A DNA stretch of 64,000 nt from Sipunculus nudus. Lineage: Eukaryota; Annelida; Sipuncula; Golfingiida; Sipunculidae. The first letter of the stretch is position 1, and every line of letters begins with the position of its first letter. The notes beneath the pieces are model-generated. The model made no database searches and was not told the origin of the DNA. It worked only from the letters and a program-made list of their open reading frames with translations. The stretch is from contig CM049316.1 in assembly GCA_026874595.1 (NCBI GenBank), positions 23,647,839-23,711,838 of the forward strand. The letters are read 5' to 3'. Shown in pieces: positions 56,004 to 64,000 of this stretch. The position numbers were made by a program, and so were the translations under genes.

Positions 56004-56755
56004 TTTTCATTCAGTATATCACCCCTCTGCTTGTCATCACTTATTAGCAGTTAAAAATAGTGTTACAGAGTTTCATATATACAAAGATACCAAAGTGTCC
56101 TTGAATTTTTATATATGTATTCGTCCATTTTGCGGACTGTCCAATGTATTCGACAGATTCGGACCCCTTAGGAGTTTTGTTATTCTATCAGCACCAGTAT
56201 AATAAAAATCATGTTTTTAGTCTATAGTGTCAAACGCTTTCTATAAATCAAGGAGTTCACACTAGGCTCATCTTCCAATCCCCTATTTTGTCATTTATTT
56301 TATCTTCCTTTCTTACGGTTGCTTCTTCTACCTGCAGATTGGCTGTGGGGGAGCATATCAATTCAAATATTCCTCCTCGTAAAACGACAGAAAATGTTCC
56401 TTTCAAATTCATTTTGTCATGAACTTTAGCTGCGTTTCCACTTATGCGGTACGGATATATACGGATGCGTCTAAAATCGCCCAAATGCGGTGCGGTGCGG
56501 TGCGGATACGTTTTTTTTTTGTTTTTTTTTTTTTTTTTTTTTGCCAACCGGACCATGTAGCCGCGGGTACGGATACGCATGCTAAACGTGCCATTATGCT
56601 GGGATGAAAGAAGAGTGGAAGACCTTAAAACGCACTGACAATCGTTTCAAAGGGACACACAGAATATCCGCATGCGTACACGCACGGCATCCGTACAAGT
56701 GGACACGCGGCTTTAGTCGTGGGTAGATGGAAATGTATACATAATGAACAGGTCC
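56004..56755. repeat. long inverted repeat, right arm
   Basis: Reverse-complement match to 53184-53885, estimated above 80% with indels. It contains the inverted MITE (56421-56717), interrupted by a poly-T tract at 56511-56542, and the minus-strand RT scrap at 56221-56257. Outer and inner borders of the two arms correspond (CTGTTCAT / ATGAACAG; CTGAATGAAAAA / TTTTTCATTCAG). Confidence 0.85.
56421..56717. mobile_element. MITE, second copy, inverted
   Basis: Starts TTTAGCTGCGTTTCCACTTATGCGGTACGGATA and ends GCATCCGTACAAGTGGACACGCGGCTTTA. Same TIRs as 53220-53507. Contains a (T)n tract and GCGGTGCGGTGCGGTGCGG. Confidence 0.75.
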
Positions 56756-56759
56756 AGCT

Positions 56760-57580
56760 GTGACACTGTAACTTACAAGATGGGTGGAAAGATGTTTGTA
56801 CGTTTCAGCGCCCTATTCGTTATAGCCATGACAACCCGACTCAGTAGGCAATCGAAAAATTGGGCTGGTAAGCCTGCTGGAGTCGTGATACAAGTAGTAT
56901 CTAGGAATGTATCGTTATGATCTTGCATCAGGTTGCATTCATATCGTGGTAAACGGCCCATAATCTCAATATTATGCTAAAAATAATGAATTTACACAAT
57001 AGTACACAGGTGAGCTCACAACACAAACTGAAACACAGTCTCCATGGACACGGGTCATTTCCTGTATCGCCTGCAAGCTGCTTGCGTCCTGTAACCCGTG
57101 CGAGCCATGCTTGAGTTCATGCGGTCACAAATTCAACAAACACACCAAGGGGTTTCCAAGGTGCTTGGTTATAACGGAACTTTTCTCGCTCTTGCTTGGT
57201 ATTTTTAGAAAGAACACAAAAATGCTAACGATTGGTGTGGTTTATGTTGATTGTCAGTTAACCTGTAGGCCATGAAGCATTGTCAGAAATGACGAAAATA
57301 TTTGCATCTTCATTAATGCGTTCCTCAGACATAGATGTAATGACACTCTGGCGCTAGTAATATGGTCGTAATGCCAGGGTCGATATGACGCTATGGTCGT
57401 TAAGGCAGCACTTTACCGTTCTATGAGCCATCTGATACTAACAAACCCCGTGTATTCACACAACTCTGAAATATGGTCCTCAATTTTCCCCATTGAGCCG
57501 TGTTGTTTTGTACAGTCAAGTACAAATTAGTATGGCCGAAAGACAGACTGCATCTGTCCTATATATTGTCTGCTGATAAA
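56760..57580. other. no supported gene
   Basis: Frames such as 56773-56961 (minus) have no motif. Otherwise unremarkable. Confidence 0.45.
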
Positions 57581-57581
57581 G

Positions 57582-57960
57582 TTGTTATTTCTGCACCATT
57601 CTACATTACATTGGTTATGTAACTTCCCATACCAGTGTTATCAGCAGCCTGACTATAGTGGATCAGGCATTCCCACTGAAAAATGCGTCCTCACGACACT
57701 AATGGCCACTAAGGATCCTACTCGGTTATTCGGTGTTTCAACGAATCCAGAAGCTTATTGTAGGTCCCGTTTCGTACTCGATAGTTCTTGTACACACCCT
57801 CTGTCCAGCACGAATGGTCCTGTCCATGTGAACGATATTACCCATAGGACAAGTGAGAGATGTACATCAGCAGACCCATACTGTTCTTCTCCGGCACATT
57901 GTCACACCTATGACAATCCGTATACAATGATCTGTGTGCGTGAAGTTAAATCCCCCCCCC
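57582..57960. other. open stretch, cysteine-containing, uncertain strand
   Basis: The + frame reads with ten cysteines (for example CTSADPYCSSPAHCHTYDNP) up to a poly-C run at 57951. The minus frame reads CHRCDNVPEKNSMG near the same end, and that end matches the DNA at 27265-27310. The long + frame continues only because it enters the (TA)n tract and foldback arm, so its C-terminal third is not protein. Not recognised. Confidence 0.25.
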
Positions 57961-58017
57961 CCTTCTGTTGCACCCTGACTGCATTCTTCGACTACTTTTC
58001 CTTTATCCTCGCAATAT

Positions 58018-58019
58018 CA

Positions 58020-58077
<58 letters not shown>
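58018..58077. repeat. (TA)n microsatellite, left border
   Basis: 30 TA units directly abutting the left foldback arm. Confidence 0.95.
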
Positions 58078-58081
<4 letters not shown>

Positions 58082-60159
58082 GAGCCCGTTTGCGGATCTG
58101 GCCCATCTGCTGATGGGCTTGGCCCATATGAGGATCCGTTATTGGGCTGCCCATCTGCAGATGGGCAGCCCAATAACGGATTTGATACCATGCACTTTCT
58201 AGCCCATCTGCAGATGGGCTTGGACCAATTACCAATTTTAGTTTTTGTTAGTAATACGTTATTATTTTATTATCTTGATGACTTTTGCACTCAGACAAAC
58301 ATTTCTCAGAACTTAAATGTGTTAATTGAAACATAAATCACTATCACAGCCTTACATCAATAATTTTATCATCAACATTACATAGATGTGCATAGAAAAC
58401 TACATAGATGTGCATGCAGTGTTACAATACCCTATTAAATAACTTTTTACACACAATTCTTAATTAGTCTACATTGCATTCGTGTGATGTTAAGAGTTAT
58501 TGAGGTTCACTTTTTACCAAAGAGTAATTACAGTTGTTGCGAAAAAAAATCTCATTTACATTACCACATAGATGTGACTTCCACGGTACATACCATTTAC
58601 TAAAGAGAAATTATATGTGGTACAAATCAGTTTCTCATATTCATTTTTAATAACCACATATATATCAAGGTTACCACATACATTTGTGTAGAATAGTGTA
58701 ATATATGTAGCAAACACTGTCTCATGAGTCATTTGATCTCAGTCAATCACAATCATTCACTTTCACCACAATAACACATCTTGATACAGTTTCTTTTGGA
58801 GAAGTGCCTTATTGATAAACTCTCTACTTAGCATTCGTACAGGATTGTTGGCGTCCTGGTGATGAGAGCAGCAGGGAAGTCGGACAGTACTCCTTTTTTC
58901 AGGTTATCACAGAGATGATGCCGAGGTTAAATGTAGTTTTGGCTGCAGGGGTCATTGCCGGAGAGTAGTATCTTTGCAAAGGCCAGGGCAAAAACGCCAT
59001 AAAATAAATTTAAACAAAACGATAGGGTTATGTTTTACATATCTTTCACAGTAACATAGTTTAACATAAGTTAATCTTATTTTTTTTATAAATAACAATT
59101 TATTAGATACAACTGATAAATAAATAGATCTCTGAAACAAGCAATGATCACGATGTTTAATATATAAATATATTTTTATTTATAAAATATAAATATAAAT
59201 ATAAAATTTAAATTGTGACAAGACTCCTTATAAACCATTTTGGATAAATATAATTATACTTTATACTCAGAAAATAAACAATGAAGAGATAAAATTTATA
59301 CGATAAAACTACCTAAATTCGTAGTTAATACTTGCATATTAATAATTTCGGTCTGTGTGGGATACTGTTATCGAATAAAAATTTAGCTCAGCTTACTAGG
59401 AACTATTCTAAACTTATTTATAGACCCTGTTCAGATTCGGGACAATAAACATATATATGTAAAATAAATTACATAATAATCTATAATACGGTAGTTTTAA
59501 TGGCACACTATTTAATAGGGTTGGACCTTTTTGTCTAAAAGGTCATATACTATTTCATGTCAAATAACCGAGTGTACTTTCATTGGTACGTATACAGGCG
59601 GTGGCGGAGGCATGTGCTCTGTGAGTGCTTTCTAGTTAACTTGGATGTCACTAACACTATAATAACACTTAAGGGTAAACGCATTTAGGTATGACCAATT
59701 CATCAACTAAATATCGGATACACCTTACATGATAAATGAAGCACTAACATGGACAAAGGTCTTTCGATATCCTGCATGGTCCACTTCCCTCTCGCGGATG
59801 TTCTTGGCGAAGTATATAAAACAGACTATCAACTACCCGTAAATACTTGCTGACCTCTTCTCCGAGCTTGGCTTTAGAGGGAATAACAAGTGTATTGGAC
59901 ACCCCAAGAGCAGGCAAATCCATTTAAGTTCTGAGAAATGTTTGTCTGAGTACAAAAGTCATCAAGATAATAAAGAAATAACGCAAAACTAACAAAAACT
60001 AAAATCGGTTATTGGGCCGAGCCCATCTGCAGACGGGCCAGAAAGTGCATGGTATCAAATGCGTTATTGGGCTGCCCATCTGCAGATGGGCAGCCCAATG
60101 ACGGATCCTCATATGGGCCAAGCCCATCGGCAGATGGGCCAGATCCGCAGACAGGCTCG

Positions 60160-60162
<3 letters not shown>

Positions 60163-60207
<45 letters not shown>
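60163..60207. repeat. (AT)n microsatellite, right border
   Basis: About 22 AT units directly abutting the right foldback arm. Confidence 0.95.
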
Positions 60208-60209
<2 letters not shown>

Positions 60210-60930
60210 CACTTGATTCACAAACGAAAAAGCTACGGTTTGGCCAGAACAGCTCAGAAAATAACATCTCACAATAATCTGTACAACACAAGGAAATATC
60301 ATATGTATACCATGCAGTTCAAAGAATCACCTGTTTTTTTTAATTAAATTTAATTTAACATATTAAATGAAATTACCTGCTCATATTCTGATTGCGCTAT
60401 TTTATAAGCGCAACATGTGATCCATCATCACCTCCACCAACATTCGGAAAGTGTGCCATTTCATAGAAACCTGGTTTCACTCTGCTACTATTGAATTATA
60501 CGTCGATTTTTTTTAAATGAATTTTCGATTTATAATTTGAGTAGTTTCATTCTTGGCACATCTTCTCTTGCTGATCGCTTTACAAAATGCGCCACGCCAT
60601 CGTGAGTGGAGCAGCCACTGCGCTGCATGCAGTACTCTTGCTGACGCCCGCCAGCCCTCCTCGACACTCAGGAAGGTCCCAGTGGCAATTACGTTTTATA
60701 AAACTTTGTTCACTTTGTAGCACTTAATATCACCAATAACTAATACTGCAGTTTTTGACTTTTTAAGTATTCATTGAAAACTTATTAACCATATTCGTTC
60801 ATCAACGCTCGGGATTCTGCCTCAGAAGTTAAATGGTAGCATTTTATAATCTCCAGGTGACCTTTTTGCTGTTGTTGGAAATGCTACGACTGGTTTTCCC
60901 TTTTTGTCGAAGTCTTTGATGCGAGTTCAC
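60210..60930. other. no supported gene
   Basis: AT-rich, with a CpG-containing patch (GTGAGTGGAGCAGCCACTGCGCTGCATGCAGT, 60603-60634) that is partly palindromic. No open frame of note. Confidence 0.45.
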
Positions 60931-60932
60931 GA

Positions 60933-61217
60933 TCAAACTCTACCGTAATTTCTACCAAATAAACTTTGGGATGATATTGTCAATAATCGTTTTGAATGCT
61001 TCACAGATATGGTAGTTCGTTGCCGTATATAATTCGGCACCCAGTTGCGGAGCAGCGGTTGTGGTGTTCGTCTTCGACAACTTCTCTGCATGTGCCCCCA
61101 GTCACCGCAACTGCAACACATATAGGCTTTCACTCTAGGTGGGAAAATAGCGACATATCTCCGTCCATCTCTAAGAACTGTATCTTGTCTGGTAGATTGA
61201 CTGTTGAACATGAGCAA
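60933..61217 (-). pseudogene. CCHC zinc-knuckle (gag/ORF1-type) fragment
   Basis: Minus strand: RRYVAIFPPRVKAYMCCSCG then DWGHMQRSCRRR. The array C-x2-C-x4-H-x4-C (C C S C G D W G H M Q R S C) is a perfect CCHC knuckle, preceded by a hydrophobic/basic stretch as in retroelement gag or LINE ORF1 proteins that bind single-stranded nucleic acid. Frame of 94 residues; surrounding frames (NNxTRxDTVLRDGRR) suggest continuation upstream. It lies 0.8 kb downstream (minus sense) of the Helitron helicase end; a link is possible but unproven. Confidence 0.55.
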
Positions 61218-61219
61218 TT

Positions 61220-61990
61220 CAAGGGCAGATATTATTGTTTATCAATCCTTTTAAATCATAGACATAAATATGTGGTAAATAAGGTTTTTTGCAATATTAG
61301 ACATCTAAATAGGATATGATCAGTTATCAGTTTAAGGTTAAATTGAAAGTGAAAGTCGCTATCGTGTCTATGGGCGTGCCAGGTCGTGTGGTAAGAAATG
61401 TGCAGGTATCGGTTTGATAGACCCTGTGATCAAGTGTCAGTCTCAGGAAATTTTAATGTCTGTTCAATGACTTTTTGGTGCCAACATATTTCCACACAGA
61501 AAAAGAAAGAAGTTAAATATTATAATACTTTATTAATAATTTCTCCTGGTATATTTTTATTACTGTAGAAAGATTGTATTAACAGGTGTCTGATCCAAGA
61601 CGGCAGCCTTTGCGATGTCGACACAGTTTTGATTGAGAACACTATCTATTACTCTTTTTGTGTAACGACAGGCAAGATGTTGCTCATTGTCAATTGAATC
61701 ACTCATGTTAAGCCTTGGAAATATTTTTAAATGTTCTAAGAGTATTGTAAACAATAAGTATGCAATTTGCTCAATATTATATTGAATTAAGTTGAAATAT
61801 TTCTGGAAGAGTTTGAATATATATTAATATGGTGAATATTTACATTCCATTAGAATAGCGCTGCAAACTAAAGCAACATATTGCAATGCAGAAATTTTAG
61901 GCGATACAACTACGGTGAAAACATTCAATTAAGAGATCAAGTGGCTATATGACAGTATTAAAGGTTTGTGGATACTTTGTATAAACTGAA
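61220..61990. other. no supported gene
   Basis: A minus-strand frame at 61560-61754 (MSDSIDNEQHLACRYTKRVI) has no recognised motif. AT-rich. Confidence 0.4.
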
Positions 61991-62009
61991 GGTCAGAAAA
62001 TATCATGAA

Positions 62010-62706
62010 AAACTATTTTTTTTTGTCAACCGGGGGTAGTCTTGTGCATGTTTAACAGAGACGTGAATGTCGTTGTAGGCTCTAGCACGGTAAAAAGCAA
62101 CGTGAAAATACAGGCTCAGGTAAATAGATTCCAGCAGTATCAAATGTCTGTCCTTGAGCTTTGTTGATTGTCATGGAATAAGCAAGTCCAATCGGAAACT
62201 GACAACGCTCCAATGTTAAACGCAGGTTATATTTTGGTGTAAGTATTTCCGTGGAATCAGCAGCCGGTTTTTTCCACTTCGAGAGGCAGAAATAACCTCT
62301 GTATCTATGCATCTGTCATAATTAGGCGAGTGCCATTGCATATACCGTTGCGAACATCTAAATTTCGAAGATGTATAATAACACACTTAGGTTTCAGTCT
62401 GAAGCAGTGCTTGGGCATACCTGACGGTGTAACACTATCCTAGAACCCAAGTGGGTAAATAATGGCCACTTCTTCATCATCAGAAAGTACCGATCAATAC
62501 TATAGTATGTGCGACTCTCCTGGGAGCTTGTCCAGAAATGTTTCATTTAGTTCAAACGGGACACCATATTTTGGTGTGAGAATCACCCTGTTGAGAGTGG
62601 TTGTGCTTGCAGTTGGGAAAACGGCATTTACAATGTCGGCTGTGACATTGCATTCGTGTGGTATGTCAACTGTTTTAGCAGGTGCACCTTCAACTGCAGA
62701 CCGCAA
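62010..62706 (-). pseudogene. Helitron/Pif1-type helicase, C-terminal half, decayed
   Basis: Minus strand, 5' to 3': CNVTADIVNAVFPTAS and RVILTPKYGVPFELNETFLD, KLPGESH (62650-62500); DEEVAIIYPLGF and SVTPSGMPKHCFRLKPKCVI, IHLRNLDVRNGICNGTRLIM (62480-62310); [20 protein letters not shown] and [24 protein letters not shown] (62255-62100); [20 protein letters not shown] (62090-62030). These are the late motifs of the Pif1/Helitron SF1 helicase: LTP(S/G)xPxHxLxLKxGxxxxLLRN, NGTRL, the (F)[17 protein letters not shown] motif and the final SRA motif. At least three frame breaks and a lost 'HGQLYVALS' join make it inactive. The Rep domain is not in the window. Confidence 0.88.
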
Positions 62707-62773
62707 TAAGCCATTGCCTAATGCTAAAAGCTATATATCATACACTGGCACTCGTTTCCAGCACTACAATGGC

Positions 62774-63133
62774 CTAGAAACGGTAAACATATTGAGTATG
62801 GGCGATATACCCATAATAAGAGAACAAGGTAATGAACTCCACCGCTACGCGGGAAAGACAACTTTTTTTCACAAGTCCGAATTCAGGAGAATTATCCGCT
62901 TTACAAGCATGATCACGCGCTTCTTTGTTGAAAACATCTTTATTAACAAGATGAAACTCCCAAAAATAAAAGTTCTTTACACTAACCGCGAATTCCAGAA
63001 CGTTTATTCCAGCTGCGACACCGTCATTTGTCATGTATGATGTGGCCATAATCACCAACTCAACATTCGCTTTGGGGTTATTAAAATCAATATTAAAATC
63101 GCCTATGATCACTGTATGAACATGTTTAGCCAT
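62774..63133 (-). pseudogene. LINE endonuclease, second part, and unassigned continuation
   Basis: Minus strand: MAKHVHTVIIGDFNIDFNNP holds the GDFNxD box of the AP endonuclease that begins in the frame at 63636. After KANVELVIMATSYMTNDGVA the match to LINEs is lost and 270 bp of open but unrecognised sequence runs to 62774, where the Helitron helicase pieces begin. So the LINE is truncated inside the endonuclease. Confidence 0.65.
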
Positions 63134-63636
63134 AGCAAGGCTAATGTTATCGAAGAGAAGTTGTAAATAACTTTTGTCAGAGTGAGGCGGTCTATATACA
63201 CCCGATCAGAGTTACGTCTGTTCCATTGAATTTGGACCCAGATTACTTCTAGATGATCATTAGAAATTAAAGAACATACGGTAGATTGCAAGGAACTTTG
63301 TACATAAATGGCAACACCTCCACCATGTCTATTTCGGTCTTTTCGGTAGAGAGTATACCCCGGGATTTCGATTTCATGGGTTGCAATACTATCGTCCAAC
63401 CAAGTCTCAGAACCAACCTTTAAGAGGAGCACTAATTCGTCGAACTTGGGAGGAAGACTTCTTACATTTAAGTGGATTATAGTTAGGCCATTCTTCTTTC
63501 GGATACACTGTAGGAGTGTTTCAATTGAGGTACCATTATCATGCGTGTTTGAGGAAGGCACGTTTTGATAATCGGGAATGAACCCGTCATTGTTGTGACC
63601 AGGTAAGTAACTCTCGTTGTAAGGGGTACTGTTCAT
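63109..63636 (-). pseudogene. LINE ORF2 start: AP endonuclease domain
   Basis: ATG at 63636. MNSTPYNESYLPGHNNDGFI leader; NGLTIIHLNVRSLPPKFDEL (the N of the HxNxxSL box); SETWLDDSIATHEIEIPGYT (the catalytic E of ETWL); YRKDRNRHGGGVAIYVQSSL (the R...GGG box); LEVIWVQI (WV.I strand). One frameshift near 63190 separates it from the GDFNID box (62774-63133), which therefore lies in another frame. CR1/L2/Rex-like type. Overlaps the ORF1 stop by ATGA. Confidence 0.85.
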
Positions 63637-63935
63637 GTTAATTCTATTACTGCTTGCTTGTGAAAATTTTTAAGAGAGGTTGCGATTTTGATTACATCAC
63701 ATATATTTGAACGGAATGCCTTTGAGCCTTTCTTGTTTAGATGGAGGTTGTCAGATTTTAGTGTAAATGGACCAAGGTTATCATTCGTTAGCAGAGTCCA
63801 TCCGTTTTTTTCAGCGTAGATTTCTAGTGCGGCATTCAGAAGTCTTATTCTTTTAGAGTATATCTTAGAGGGTCTGCTAATCACTGTGCTAATTGTGACG
63901 TGCTTAATACTAGGATTCTGTTTTATAATTGGCAC
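63633..63935 (-). pseudogene. LINE ORF1 end: SGNH/GDSL-like esterase domain
   Basis: 100 residues open: SKRIRLLNAALEIYAEKNGW, TLLTNDNLGPFTLKSDNLHL, NKKGSKAFRSNICDVIKI, ending AVIELT stop. DNLHLNKKGSKAF is block V (DxxH) of an SGNH hydrolase, as found in ORF1 of CR1-group LINEs. The N-terminal catalytic blocks (GDS, G, N) lie beyond the right edge, although RKFRKIVPIIKQNPSIKH-like sequence leads in from 64000. The stop codon overlaps the ORF2 ATG. Confidence 0.8.
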
Positions 63936-64000
63936 AATCTTACGGAACTTACGAATGCTAGTGTCTGCATTTTCTTTGCTTACATGATTTGTACCGATGT

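Larger units (their letters stand above)
58018..60207. mobile_element. 2.2 kb foldback element bounded by (TA)n
   Basis: Left: (TA)n 58018-58077 then GTTGGAGCCCGTTTGCGGAT...; right: ...ATCCGCAGACAGGCTCGAAC then (AT)n 60163-60207. The arms, 58078-58320 and 59924-60162, are inverted copies over about 240 bp (roughly 90%), from GAGCCxGT.TGCGGATCTGGC to CTCAGACAAACATTTCTCAG / AACTTAAATG. Each arm itself contains nested palindromes (GGGCTGCCCATCTGCAGATGGGCAGCCC and TGGCCCATCTGC.GATGGGC). The 1.6 kb centre is AT-rich and non-coding. No target duplication other than TA is visible. Frames in the arms are palindrome artefacts. Confidence 0.85.

Noticed and set aside
57582-58202. 206-codon open frame
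   Set aside because: Its last third is translated (TA)n and palindromic foldback arm; the first part was kept only as an uncertain feature.
1-64000. tRNA, rRNA or other structured RNA genes
   Set aside because: No cloverleaf with A/B boxes or rRNA core sequence was noticed; a covariance-model scan was not possible here.

Overview
The window reads as nuclear DNA of an invertebrate animal, most likely a bivalve mollusc. It is AT-rich, has split exons with canonical splice sites, very few long open frames, many microsatellites and long poly-G/C runs. It is crowded with low-copy dispersed repeats of types I recall from bivalve genomes, such as TTTTAGCTCAGTTGACT-type elements and 'ATGCCCC ... GGGGCAT' bounded satellites. 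I cannot name the species. No bacterial operon, CRISPR array, tRNA or rRNA was recognised.

Genic part (about 4.2-25.3 kb, + strand). The best host gene is a small three-exon gene. It has a CpG-type promoter (TCTCGCGAGA plus a YY1-like GGCCATTTTG) near 4.27 kb, a non-coding first exon ending at a GTAAGT donor (4356), an ATG in exon 2 (5555) and a last exon at 8956-9246. It would encode 130 residues: a stand-alone version of the C-terminal module of an uncharacterised metazoan (SAMD3-like) family. A diverged paralogue with the same intron phase and position lies at 21987-24533. It carries one frameshift and sits inside a 5.5 kb unit (about 19801-25313) bounded by inverted repeats and mirrored TTAGTCA/TGACTAA clusters.

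Mobile-element part. Recognised remnants: a pogo-type transposase (13.87-14.65 kb) and a Tigger/pogo C-terminus (49.3-49.6 kb); LINE reverse-transcriptase scraps at 17.5, 26.6, 53.6 and 56.2 kb; a fairly complete but broken LINE with ORF1 and ORF2 (44.6-47.7 kb, +); and, at the right edge on the - strand, a second LINE (SGNH esterase then AP endonuclease, joined by an ATGA stop/start overlap) lying directly against a Helitron-type Pif1 helicase fragment (62.0-62.7 kb). From 30.2 to 33.8 kb there is a nearly full-length but heavily frameshifted copy of a large multicopy invertebrate family ending in a CXC-like cysteine cluster; some of its motifs resemble PIN/FEN nucleases.

Non-autonomous elements and arrays: a ~180 bp satellite (2.75-3.85 kb), 88 bp repeats (12.46-13.05 kb), 50 bp repeats (42.0-42.6 kb), a hAT-like element (39.58-41.65 kb), a 2.9 kb TIR element (49.79-52.67 kb) whose empty target site can be read at 38.5 kb, a ~0.7 kb inverted pair (53.18-53.89 / 56.00-56.76 kb), and a 2.2 kb foldback element bounded by (TA)n (58.02-60.21 kb).

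The two host-type exon pairs appear to be the only sequences here that selection may still maintain. Nearly everything else is layered insertion and decay, and the layering can be ordered from the nested junctions. All family names come from memory and motif reading, not from searches.
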